Part shown: positions 21,831 to 33,168 of the stretch, piece by piece
Layout: every line of letters starts with the position of its first letter
How positions within the stretch are numbered: the stretch's first letter is position 1
The notes under the pieces: model-generated
Told to the model about the DNA's origin: nothing
Databases searched by the model: none
What the model saw: only the letters and a program-made list of their open reading frames with translations
Made by a program: the position numbers and the translations under genes
From: Mauremys mutica
Lineage: Eukaryota > Chordata > Testudines > Geoemydidae
DNA length: 64,000 nucleotides
Reading direction: 5' to 3'
Assembly (NCBI RefSeq): GCF_020497125.1
Contig: NC_059081.1
Coordinates: forward strand, 58,486,768-58,550,767

Positions 21831-23154
21831 GGATTTTGAGAGATTTAAGTCATCTACATTCTCCCATACTGACTTGTGGTGAAGAAAGAGTATTTGCAAG
21901 GGACCCCATTCAAGCTAGAAGTCTATTCTGCACTCCGCCATTGCTACCTCATAGCCATGTGACCTGCTGTTGCTTTGCATTTGTACTTTATTTTCCCAAA
22001 GAGAAGTTGATTTTCATTAGATGGTAACTATTAAAACATGCTGGTTTGCAACATAGTTGCAAGAGATATAGTCTTTATGCTAAATCTGGTACTACTTTTA
22101 CTAACCAGGATGATATACTATCTATACACATTTATTTAAGCAATTATATAGTTTAATTTATATTTATTCAGATTTGTAATTTTTACTTTTTTTATTATAT
22201 TAGAAAATGGTGAATGATTCATTTCTTATTTACTATATTAATTTGTTACTTATGATTTATGTCAAGCTCTATTTAGATGGAAATTCAAATGCAATTAAAA
22301 ATGTACAAAAAACCTATTTTATTTAAACAGCTACCTTAAATGTGCTGGATACATAAGAACATTTATTTAAAATATATTGAAATATTTTTCATCTAAAACT
22401 AATCTATTAAACAAAGGAAGGATCTATAGCTAGTGAATTGAGTTGATTTGTTTCTGGTCACCAGGTCCTTCAGGATTTTTAGAACTAGTGAATCTCATCT
22501 TCTAACACCTAGTTTTTATTTACAGATTAGAAGAGGCAAACAAGCTTTCCTGCTTCAACTCCTAATTAGTTTCTTAACTTGCAGTGAGCTAGTCATTGAA
22601 CTGAATTAAATGAATAAAACTGAAATGAAAGGGATCCTATCACTGCACCTCCAGAGGAGGCTATTGTCAAAAGCTGGTTTAGCACTTCAATATGCTCTGA
22701 TTCCAAGTGCTTAACTAGTGACTTCCACCATTTCAGGGGTTTGACTTCCTTTAAAACTTGGCAGCAAACATACTGCTGAATATTTTTTTTTATTTAATGT
22801 AAATGATTTAATAGATAATAGTATGTTTAGGCCTTGCATAGGTCTATTTCAAATATGTTTATTTTTTAAAAATAAAACTATATTTAATTTTAATTTAAAA
22901 AAATCTGATTTAAATAAAGAAATATTTTTAATGGACATTTGTCCACCCTGATTTCTTCCCATTCCTATATCACTCCACAATCAAGCTGACAGTCACAGAA
23001 GGCTACGTTCTAGTGAATGTATGTATGGTATACTGCATCCTGCTTGTAAGCAGGAAGATGTTTGTGTTTCCTTCCTTATATGTATTTTACAGATTTTTTT
23101 ATCATCAAGGAAGACATTAAATGTTAAGCTGTATTGAGGGTTGTATGTTCAACT
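21831..23154. other. no recognised gene
   Basis: Very AT-rich, especially 22060-22420 and 22780-22940. No gene or certain repeat. Confidence 0.5.
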
Positions 23155-23640
23155 ATCATAGACTTTAAGGTCAAAAGGGACCATCATGATCATCTAGTCT
23201 GACCTCTTGCACATTGCAAGCCACAGAACCTCATCCACCCACTTCTGAAATATACCCCTAATCTCTGGTTGTGTTACATGTGATTATCAGTGTTACTGAA
23301 GTCCTCAAATCATGGTTTAAACACTTCATGTTATAGAGAATTCACCATTTACACTAGTTTAAACCTGCAAGTGACCTGTGCCCCATGCTGCAGAGGGAAG
23401 TGAAAAACCCCAGAGCCTCTGCCAATATGACCCGGGGGGAAATTACGTCCCAACCCCAAATATGGCAGTCAGTTAGATCCTGAGCATGTGAGCAAGACCC
23501 ACCAGACAGATACCTGGGAAAGAATTCTCTGTAGTTACTCAAATCCCTCCCCATCTAGTGTCCCGTCTCCAGCCACTGGGGATTTTTATCTGTGTATTAT
23601 ATAGCCAGCAGGTTTAAAGTTGCTTCAATTCTGCCGGCTT
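23155..23640 (-). mobile_element. CR1 LINE 3' tail, second subfamily
   Basis: 'tcatagactttaaggtcaaa' followed by 'agggaccatcatgatcatct' at the low-coordinate side is the reverse complement of a CR1 3' terminus. The rest ('ccatgctgcagagggaagtg', 'ccaaatatggcagtcag') matches a long 3' UTR of a turtle CR1 subfamily as I remember it. The 66-codon open frame at 23354-23554 (-) lies in this UTR and is not a gene. The upper boundary is approximate. Confidence 0.7.
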
Positions 23641-26266
23641 GCCCCTGCCACAAACAGCCGTACTATGGCTCATTGTGTTATGAAATTGTCCTCTGATAAT
23701 ACTTGATCCTTTTGTCTCTCATGTTTAGATTTCAGAGTAAAGGCTAACACAGTGCAAAATCTGTAGTTCATCATGGAGAAATGATCCTGTAACTAATGAA
23801 GTACATTATTTACAGAGGCAGGGCTAGATTGGCAGAGGTTCCCGTATTGTCAAGTGAAATTTCCCTAAAGTAATGGAACAATTGAGGGCAGAATTAGAAT
23901 GGAATTTAAACAAAGTAAAGATTTTGTGGTAGGCAGCCAGAAGACCAGACCCAGTATTCTGAAGTACCAGCTGGGTCTGTTTTCATAATCTGATACTGCA
24001 GTGTTTCTTGTCTAGTTTATAGTTGACTAAAATTCATGAGAACTGCAGTATCCCCTTAAACTAGGAATTGGTGGTAGTTTTTGTTGTGGATGTCTGCAGA
24101 CGAGAGGTTCACTGATCCTGTTGGAGTGTTGGCCAGTAACGTGGAGGCTAGGTCACTTCAGTTCATCTCAACATACCTCACTTATAAATTGGCTAAATTG
24201 ACCCCTCTTGGTACAGTTTAATAATAAGTAATAAATAATAAAACAAAAAAGTTAGTGACTCATTAACAGGAACAAATCAGCTGTCAAAGTCTACCAATGG
24301 ATTAGAATATTAGCCTCTGAGGTCCAAAAGTGCACTGCTAGTATGAGCAGGATGTGAGACATTTTGTTGTTTCCAGTTATGAGTGCAGTCTACACTGGAG
24401 ATTAAGAGTAAGATCAATTCGCTGTGAACTAAAAGCATTAACTATGGAGAAGATTTACTCATTAGCAGCTAGTGCTGTTTCATCAAATATTGTTATGGCA
24501 ATGTAAACAGAACTAGTTTTTCCTTTGGAGGGCTGTTGAGGGGGGCCAATTTCAAACTGCTTGTGAGAATGCTGGCTTTCAATAAAAGGAGACAAAGAAA
24601 ATATTTGCTACTGTTTCTAATAAAACCAGAACTTTATTAGCTATTCATTTATCTCCTGGCTAGCAGTAAACATGCTGATGCCGTAGAAGCACCATGCACA
24701 ATACCAACTTTTGTAAAGTGCTTTGAGCTCCTACAATGCAAGTTATTGATTGTTAGTCCTAATAATTCAGCCCTGCTATTTTATGATTAAGTTTATTTTG
24801 GGAATTACCAGGACGGTTAGATGCCAAAACAATACCTATATGTACAATGTAATGCTGCAAGTGGCGAATGTGCTTAGTTGAAAAAAAAAAAACTAATAAA
24901 AGGAAAACCTATGGCAATTTTTCTCCAGAGAAATCAAATTTTAACAATATTGGACTTCCCTGCTTTTTTCTCTTGGGTGGTATTTCAAAGCGAGCTGGCT
25001 AGATTGTGTCTGCAAAATTTGCATGTTTACTAAGTTATTGTGTACCTACCAGTTTGTGTGCAGAAATGCCAGATCGATGGACACACAGTTTAGGTGATTG
25101 TTTTTGAAAATGTGGTTATTTTAGATATGATAAATGTGGTTACAAGATAAGTTTTATAATGTTATGGCTCATCTTTTAAAATGTAAATAATAAAAGGTTG
25201 CATGGTTTGGTAAATGATGTGTATAGTATATGCACATTCAGGAAATATTGTATGTATTTGATTCCTTTAACCAATTTTAAGTCTCACTTCTTTCTCGTGT
25301 TCTCTTTCTCACTTTCTTTCTATAAATAAACCTTTACATGTTGTATACTAAAGAATTGGCAACGGCGTGATTATTGGCTAAGATCTGAGTTATATATTGA
25401 CCTGGATATGTGGCTGGTCCTTTGGGGTCAGAAGAACCCTCTGATGAAAGTGGTTTTAAATAATTACTCATCATTAAGTTTAGTGTCTGGGTTTTGAATC
25501 TAGGACTGGAATACCTAAGGAGGCTGCATTTCTGACTTCTTGTAAGCCAGTATGGTGAGACAGAAGTTTACTTTTGTTGCTGGTTTGGTATATCTTATGG
25601 AAGAATAACCACTGGTTTTGGGGTGTGTTTGCCCTGTTTCTCAGCAGCTTGTCCTGAATTTGGTTTTCTCAGTTGTGACCCACTGAGACATGGTGACAGA
25701 CGGGCATGAAAGGAATTTATTAGCAGACTGCTGACTAATAAGACTGTTTATATATTAGGATATGAATTAGCAAAATATTTCCTCTAAAGATTTTTGAGAA
25801 ACACTACAATTTTTCCCTCCTGTATCTGGTCTTATTGATATTTTTGTTAATTTATTAACGGTAGGGAGGGGCTTATTTTTGGCATGATCCCAGGCCCACT
25901 GAAATCAGTGGGAGTCTTTCCATTGACTTCAGTGTGCTTTGGATGAGAACCTTAATAGAAAGAAAATGGAGAATGAGTGGCTTTGTGCCTGTAGTTCTTT
26001 GTGACACCAGCTGACATTGACCTTCTGTTTTGAGAGGGTCTACAGTGATGTTACTTTGCACTTCTATCAGTAAAGTGGTGGGAGTTGGCAAGGGGAGATT
26101 TAAATTGGATTTTAAGTAAACCCATTGTGTATTGGAAGTAAGTCCATTGTGTTGCTTTGTAGTGTTGTGTTTTTTGAAAGAAAATCCAGTCTGTTTCTTG
26201 TTTTTCATTTAGGGTGCTACAGAATGTTAAAATATGTTAATTTCTAACAGCAAGAGAGTGTCTCTT
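23641..26266. other. no recognised gene
   Basis: A 2.6 kb AT-rich stretch without recognised gene or bounded transposon. The 111-codon open frame at 25873-26208 (-) has no recognisable motif and an uninformative composition. Confidence 0.5.
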
Positions 26267-26357
26267 GCATCCAAAGAAGTGGGTATTCACCCACAAAAGC
26301 TCATGCTGCAAAACGTCTGTTAGTCTATAAGGTGCCACAGGATTCTTTGCTGCTTTC
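26267..26357 (+). repeat. fragment of turtle-type palindromic repeat
   Basis: 'gtgggtattcacccacaaaa', 'gctcatgctgcaaaacgtct' and 'gttagtctataaggtgccac' follow the 3' half of the abundant repeat whose palindromic form occurs at 60802-60955. A small perfect hairpin 'gtgggtattcacccac' is inside. Confidence 0.65.
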
Positions 26358-26704
26358 TCTAATTTTTGTTTTTGCTGGGCCCTTGGTTATTTGCTTAAGA
26401 CAATACAGAAAATGTAAATAATGTAATGTAAATATAAGTAATGTTCATAATATTTACTGAAAGCAGAAGTATGTACAGTACAGACGTTGCTTAGTCATAG
26501 ATTCCTAGACTTATAGCAGCCTTGTAAAACTGTCAAGAACCTTTAGTTCCTTTCACCATTTACCATGATAAAGAGCAGGAGACTTGTTTTTGTAATAATG
26601 TTTTACTTTCCTGCTCCAAAAAACTACTTGCCGCAATTAAGTGAGCAAGTGGAATTTTGCAAGAATGTGACATAGTTATAACCTGAGTTGCTTATAGGGT
26701 AGAG

Positions 26705-27015
26705 CAGGGGGTAAGCAACCTATGGCACGCGTGCCAAAGGCAGCACGCGAGCTGATTTTCAGTGGCACTCACACTGCCTGGGTCCTGGCCACCGGTCTGG
26801 GAGGCTCTGCATTTTAATTTAAATTTAAATTAAGCTTCTTAAACATTTTAAAAACCTTATTTACTTTACATACAACAATAGTTTAGTTATATATTACACA
26901 TTTATAGAAAGAGACCTTCTAAAAAGATTAAAATGTATTACTGGCACGCGAAACCTTAAATTAGAGTGAATAAATGAGACTCGGCACACCACTTCTGAAA
27001 GGTTGCCGACCCTTG
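26705..27015. mobile_element. hAT (Charlie-like) MITE with 8-bp target duplication
   Basis: The ends are 'cagggggtaagcaacct' and 'aggttgccgacccttg', inverted repeats of the hAT consensus 'caggggtcggcaacc'. The 8 bp before (gggtagag, 26697-26704) and after (gggtatag, 27016-27023) differ at one position. The interior is AT-rich with 'tggcacgcg' blocks near each end. 311 bp, non-coding. Confidence 0.88.
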
Positions 27016-27029
27016 GGGTATAGTATTCT

Positions 27030-27375
27030 TAAGGCCTTTCATTTTTAGTTGTTTGTTTTGTTTAAAATTTCCAATAATGTATCTGTGTTTTACAAAAATT
27101 TTAAAATGGATGAACATCAGTGCGAAAAATTAACTTCACAATTGTCTGGGTAAATATTGGGGGATAGGAGGGCAGAAAAAAGCAACAAACAGAGAAAAGT
27201 AAGAGGATTAAAAGTAAAAGCAGCTTAATGCTATGGGTTATTTCACAAACTGTACATACACCCGTATATGTGCACATATATGTATCTTCTACTACATTGC
27301 CTTATTTTAACAGGCAGTCTCGCATCATGTAATGTATTGGATGTTCTTAATATGATCAGTATTTTCCTGTACTGG
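27030..27375 (+). repeat. unclassified interspersed repeat, copy 2
   Basis: Homologous to 18455-18840 in the same orientation. It shares 'gtttaaaat', 'aaatattggggg', 'agagaaaagtaagaggatt', 'tatcttctactacattgcct' and 'attttcctgtact'. Copy 1 has an extra segment in the middle ('acttaaactaattattagta') that is missing here. The hAT at 26705-27015 lies just upstream. Confidence 0.65.
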
Positions 27376-27654
27376 AGTGATCCAAAATTCACGTGCAAAT
27401 CAGTCAAAAATAAATAGCATTTGTAAAACCTGGGAATTGTTGAGAAAGGATCAGTAAACAGTGAAAACAAAGGGCCTTAAGTACTCTTCATGGCTCACTT
27501 CATGTCCTTTCTGGGGAAGGTGAGTTAATTTTGTCCATTTTGGGTTATTTGGTAGGGTGGCTGCTTCTCTGTGGATGCAGTTTTATGATGATCGTTCTAA
27601 ATGTTTGCCCTCTGTTCCCCTATATAGTGATTGGTATTATGTAAAAAGTGGAAG

Positions 27655-27680
27655 AGTGTGTGTGTGTGTGTGTGTGTAAT
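27655..27680. repeat. (GT)n microsatellite
   Basis: About 12 uninterrupted GT units following 'gtggaagag'. Confidence 0.9.
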
Positions 27681-27754
27681 CTAAAAGAGTTTGAGTAAAT
27701 TACACAGGCCTGATTTTCCTAACCCACATCTCAGTTTCTGAAGAAAGTAAGTAA

Positions 27755-29889
27755 GGGTACGTCTGCACTACAGGATTATTCCGATTTTACATAAACCGGT
27801 TTAGTAAAACAGATTGTATAAAGTCGAGTGCACGCGGCCACACTAAGCACATTAATTCGGTGGTATGCGTCCACGGTCCGAGGCTAGCATCGATTTCTGG
27901 AGCGTTACACTGTGGGTAGCTATTCCGTAGCTATCCCATAGTTCCCGCAGTCTCCCCCGCCCCTTGGAATTCTGGGTTAAGATCCCAGTGCCTGATGGGG
28001 CAAAAATCATTGTCGCGGGTGGTTCTGGGTAAATGTCATCAGTCACTCCTTCCTCTGGGAAAGCAACGGCAGACAATCACTTCGTGCCCTTTTTCCCTGG
28101 ATTGCCCTGGCAGACGCCATAGCGTGGGAACCATGGAGCCTGTTTTGCCTTTTGTCACTGTCACCGTATGTGTACTAGATGCCACGGACAGAGGCGATTC
28201 AGCAGCGCTACACAGCAGCATTCATTTGCTTTTGCATGACAGCAGAGATGGTTAGCAGCCGTTCTGTACTGTCTACCATGCCATTGTAAATGGGCAATGA
28301 GATGACAGTTACCAGTCCTTCTGTGCTGTACTGTCTGCTGCTGTCATAGGTGCCCCTGGCTGAGATCAGCTGGGGGCGCAAAAGACAAAAATGGGAATGA
28401 TTCCCCGAGTCAATCCCTCCTTTATGGTATCTAAAAATAGAATCAGTCCTGCCTAGAGTATGGGGCAAGTGTACTAGAGATCCAGTGTATCAGAGAACCA
28501 GAGAGCACAGCCGCTCTATGTCAGATCATGCAGGAATGCTGAGCTGCATGCCATTCACAGAGGGGTGCTCCTGCAACAACCCCACCTGTTGCTTCCCTTC
28601 TCCCCCAGCCTTCCTTGGCTACCGTTGCAGTGTCCCCCCATTTGTGTGCTGAAGTAATAAAGAATGCAGGAATAAGAAACAGTGACTTGTTAGTGAAATG
28701 AAATGAGGGGAAGGCAGCCTCCAGCTGCTATGATAGTCCGTCCAGACAGGACATTAAGCAGTGTGGGGGAGAGGAGCCCAGCATCCCGCTGCTATGATAG
28801 TCCAGGCAGAACAGAATCTTTTCTTTACACATGAAGGGCGGGGGCTGATGGAGCTCAGCCCCCTGTTGCTATAATGAAGACGGTTACCAGCCGTTCTGTA
28901 CCATCTACTGGGAAGCAGTAGCACTCATGGACTGATGATGAGGACGGATACCAGTCCTTCTGTACTGTACCATCTGCCACAAGGCTGATGATGACGATGG
29001 ATATCAGTCATATTGTACCATCAGCCACCAAGGAGGGGGGGCGAGGATGCTACAGTTCACTGCCGCAGCATCGCGTCTACCAGCAGCATTCAGTACACAT
29101 AGGGTGACATTTAAAAGAGTCAAGAGACGATTTTTTTCCCGTTTCCTTCTGGGGGTGGGGGTGGGGGGTAAATTAACGAGCTATGCCCTGAATCACCCTG
29201 GACAATGTGTTTGACCCTACAGGCATTGGGAGCTCAGCCAAGAATGCAAATGCTTTTCGGGGACTGCAGGAATTGTTGGGATAGCTTGAGTCCTCAGTCT
29301 CCCCTCCCTCCCTCCATGAGCGTCCATTTGATTCTTTGGCTTTCCGTTACGCTTGTCACGCAGCACTGTGCTGAGTCCCTGCTGTGGCCTCTGTCTGGAG
29401 ATTTTTTAAAAATGCTTTGGAATTTCGTCTTCTGTAACGGAGCTCTGATAGAACAGATTTGTCTGCCCATACAGCGATCACATCCGTACGGTCCATGCTG
29501 GAGCTCTTTTTGGATTTGGGACTGCATCGCCACCCGTGCTGATCGGAGCTCCACGCTGGGCAAACAGGAAATGATATTCAAAAGTTTGCAGGTCTTTTCC
29601 TGTCTACCTGGCCACTGCATCCGAGTTCAGATTGCTATCCAGAGCGGTCACAGTGGTGCACTGTGGGATACCGCCCGGAGGCCAATACCGTCGATTTGCG
29701 GCCGCACTAACCCTAATCCGATATGGTAATACCGATATTAGCGCTACTCCTCTCGTTGGGGAGGAGTACAGAAACCGGTTTAAAGAGCCCTTTATATTGA
29801 TATAAAGGGCCTCTTAGTGTGGACGGGTGCGGCGTTAAATCGGTTTAACGCTCCTAAAATCGGTTTAAACGCGTAGTGTAGACCACATC
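27755..29889. mobile_element. 2.1 kb Harbinger-like non-coding element
   Basis: The left end 'gggtacgtctgcactac' and the right end 'gtagtgtagaccacatc' are inverted repeats. Further in, both sides hold 'aaccggttta'-type blocks ('cataaaccggtttagtaaaa' on the left, 'agaaaccggtttaaagagcc' on the right). The flanks are TAA (27752-27754) and TCA (29890-29892), a TWA duplication with one change. The interior has degenerate repeats of about 60-80 bp around the phrase 'accagtccttctgtactgt' (28250-29020). The open frames (174 codons at 29205-29729, others antisense) show no transposase motif, so the element looks non-autonomous. Its CpG-containing sequence contrasts with the AT-rich flanks. Confidence 0.8.
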
Positions 29890-29892
29890 TCA

Positions 29893-30839
29893 GATATACT
29901 TTGCCACTCTTTTGGTAATAAGCAGACTTTGTTGCATGAAAAATAGCTATACAATGCCAGGGAACTTAATGTGGGAAATAGAGATAGGCGCAGGCAAGAA
30001 GGTATTAATTTCACTTCTACATAACTCAGTTTTACTGTGCTCTCATCTTAAATGGAGTACAGAGTCACAAAGCCATGACTGCTTGAGCCTTAATCTAGTC
30101 ATACACTTATGCATGTCCTTAACTTTAAATACTTAAAATTAAACTTGTGCTTAAGTGCTTTGCTGAATTGGGGCCTTGAAGGGCAAATCTTCTTTGATAA
30201 AAGAACCTGTAATATTCCTTTTATTTTTATTATTATATTATGTTGGATTTTCATAAAGAAAAGTAATATTCTTCTTGGCATTTAAGATTTTGTGTGTTTG
30301 TGTGTAAAATAATGTTTTGTAATAGATTTATTTACAATTATTTCTCTTTAGCATGGCCTGGTATATACGATTGCACTAATGAATTATTGAAGGCTATGAG
30401 TAGGGCTTACACCTAATAAGAAATGAGGCTATAATCACCTTTTCAAACCCCAGAGAAAAGAATAATCACTTCAGGACTGATATGGGCATTGCTGAGAGAG
30501 TAAAAAGCTATTTGCTCTGAAAACAAAACAAAACAAAAGTTACTTCCTGACCTGAACATTGATTTAACAAAGAATATTAAAGGTCTGGTGAATTTGACAT
30601 ATTTGTTATAGTATATGGAGCACCCTTGAAATGAAGAATATTGATGCTTTTTTGCTGTTTAACAAAAACAATTAAATGGATTTTTTAAAAGTACTAATTC
30701 ACATGGGGGGGATAGCATAGAATAAGAAAATCTTAATATTTGCCAAATATCTCTTCTTCAAAATGAGCAGTTACTACCCCTTTAGCTCTACAAATGCATT
30801 AGAACCATTGTAAAGTTGATAGGAATTAACATAAATCAG
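29893..30839. other. no recognised gene
   Basis: AT-rich, without credible gene or bounded repeat. Confidence 0.5.
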
Positions 30840-31540
30840 AAGCTAGGAATTATAGAAAATTGATAAGGGAAGCAAAAGGACACAAGGAGAAATCTATGGC
30901 CATCAGCGTTAAGGACAATAAGGAGGAGTTTTTTATGTATATTAGAAACAAAAATAATCCTAACAATGGTATTGGTCCATTACTGGAGGGAAATAGCAGA
31001 ATGATCAATAATACAGAAAAGGCAAAAGTGTTCAGTAAGTATTTCTGTTCTGTATTTGGGAAAAAGAGATGATGTATTCTCATTGTATGGTGATAACACC
31101 CTTTTCATTCCACTAATATCTCAGGAGAATGTTAAACTTCAGCTACGAAAGTTAAACATTTTTAAATCAGAAAGTTTGGAGATCTTGCATCCAAGAGTTT
31201 TAAAAGAGCTGGCCTAGGAGCTTACTATGCCATTAATGTTGATTTTCAATAACTTGAAATATTGGGGAAGTTCCAGAAGTCTGGAGGAATGTTAATCTTG
31301 TGCCAATATTTCAGAAAGGTAAACAGGATGACTGGACTAATTACACAGGCCTGACAGTCTGATATTGTTCCTGGGCAAGATAATGGAATGACTGTTATGT
31401 GATTCGATTAATAAAGAATTACAGGAGGGTAATATAATTCAGGCCAATTAACATGGGTTTATTGAAGGTAAATCCTGTCAAACTAACTTGATATCTTTTT
31501 TGATGAGATTACAAGTTTGGTTGATAAAGGTAATAGTATT

Positions 31541-32257
31541 CATAGAATCATAAGACTGGAAGGGACCTCAAGAAATCATCTAGCCCAGTCCCCCCGTACT
31601 CATGGCAGGATTATCCCATCCCTGACAGGTGTTTGTCTAACCTCTTAAAAATCTCCAATGATGGAGATTCCACAACCTCCCTAGGCAATTTATTTCAGTG
31701 CTTAACCATCCTGACAGTTAGGAAGTTTTTCCTAATGTCCAGCCTAAACCTTCCTTGCTGCAATTTAAGCCTGTTGCTTCTTGTCCTATCTTCAGAGGTT
31801 AAGAAGAACAATTTTTCTCCCTCCTCCTTGTAACAACCTTTATGTACTTGAAAATTGTTATCATGTCCCCTCTGTCTTCGTTTCTCTAGACTAAACAAAC
31901 CCACTTTTTTCAATTTTCCCTCTTAGGTCATGTTTTCTAGACCAGAGGTTCTCAACCTTTTTCTTTCTGAGGCTCCCCCGCCCCCTTCCCCCAACATGCT
32001 CTAAAAACTCCATGGCTCATCTGTGCCACAGTAACTAGTGCCACAGTAACTAGTTTTCTACATATAAAAGCCAGGGCCAGTGTTAGGGGGTAGTAAGCCC
32101 TGGGCCCCAGTGAGTCTAATGCTGGCCCTGCTTGGAGGCCCCCCTGAAACCTGCTTGCAGTCCCTTAGGGGGCCCTGGACCCCTGGTTGAGAACTCTTGT
32201 TCTAGACCTTTAATCATGTTTGGTGCCTGTCTCTGGACTTTCTCCAATCTGTCCACA
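31541..32257 (-). mobile_element. CR1 LINE 3' end inserted in another CR1, itself interrupted by a hAT
   Basis: The sequence begins 'catagaatcataagactgga' then 'agggacctcaagaaatcatc', a CR1 3' terminus read from the opposite strand. The - strand then encodes [36 protein letters not shown] and NFLTVRMVKH (31695-31913), the C-terminus of ORF2. The copy is broken at 31943-32199 by a hAT and continues to about 32257 ('tggactttctccaatctgtc', the 'DRLEKV' region). 5' truncated and inactive. Confidence 0.88.
31943..32199. mobile_element. hAT MITE with perfect 8-bp duplication, inside the CR1
   Basis: It starts 'cagaggttctcaacctttt' and ends 'ggttgagaactcttg', inverted repeats. The 8 bp ttctagac occurs immediately before (31935-31942) and after (32200-32207). 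Removing one copy and the element rejoins the CR1 sequence. The interior carries a short tandem duplication of 'gccacagtaactagt' (about 32026-32055). 257 bp, non-coding. Confidence 0.93.
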
Positions 32258-33168
32258 TCTTTTGATATAATATACCTAGACTTCTGTAAGACGTTTGCCT
32301 TGGTAACTGCATGACATTTTGATTAAAAATTAGAAAGATATAAAATTAACGTAGCACACATTAAACTGCTTAAATGCTAGCTAACTGCTTGGTCTCAAAA
32401 TGTCACTGTAAATGGGGAGTCATCATCAAACAGGTGTGTTTCTAGTGGGGTCCTTCAGGGACTGGTTCTTGTCCCTATACTGTTTTTAACATTTTTATTA
32501 ATGACCTGGAAGAAGATTTACAGACTTTCAGTGATGACTGTATATAACACAAAAATTGTAGCGGTGTAAATAATGAAGACAGTTAATTGAAACAGAGTGA
32601 TCTATTTTCCATGGTAAACTGAGTGCAAGCAAACAGTATGTGTTTTAACATGTTTAAATGTATACATATTGGAATTAAGAATATTGAAAAATTGGAGAGA
32701 GTTCAGAGAAGAGCCATGAAAATGATGAAAGGATTAGAAAACCTGCCTTATGAGGTTAGGCTCAAGGAGCTCGCTCAATCGATGTAGTTTAACAAAGAGA
32801 AGGTTAAGGAGTGATTTGTTTACAGTGTGAAAGTACCTTCATATTTACTTGAGTCTAGCAGAGAAAGGTATAATACTGTCCAATGGCTGGAAGTTCACTC
32901 TAGACAAATTCAGATTGAAAATAAGGTGTAAATTTTTGACAGTGAGAATAACTAACCATTGAAACAATTTACCAAGAGCTGTGGTGAATTCTCCATTTTT
33001 AAATCAAGATTGGATGCTTGTATAAAAGATATTCTCTAGGAGTTATTTTGGGGAAGTTTTATGGCCTGTGCTATACAGTAGGTCAGACTGGATGATCACC
33101 ACGGTCACTTCTGGCCTTAATCTATGAATATGGCTAGCAAATTGGGGAGAAAGTGAGAAGCCTTAAAG

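Larger units (their letters stand above)
30840..33130 (+). mobile_element. CR1-clade LINE, ORF2 3' part, split by a second CR1
   Basis: The + strand gives REAKGHKEKSMAISVKDNKE and FFMYIRNKNNPNNGIGPLLE (30860-31072), the linker before the reverse transcriptase. Degenerate finger motifs follow ('LHPRVLKEL', 'HGFIEGKSCQTNL'). After an interruption at 31541-32257 it resumes with DIIYLDFCKTF (32259 onward, the A block with its Asp), 'GVLQGLVLVPILF'-like sequence, and 'RVQRRAMKMMKGLENLPYE' near 32700. It ends with the 3' tail 'ggtcagactggatgatcac' and 'tctatgaat' at about 33130. It has many stops. Frame continuity across the insert shows that the second CR1 landed inside this one. Confidence 0.85.

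Noticed and set aside
29205..29729. 174-codon open frame as a Harbinger protein
   Set aside because: No transposase or Myb-like motif, a 108-codon antisense frame overlaps it, and it runs into the terminal repeat region of the element.
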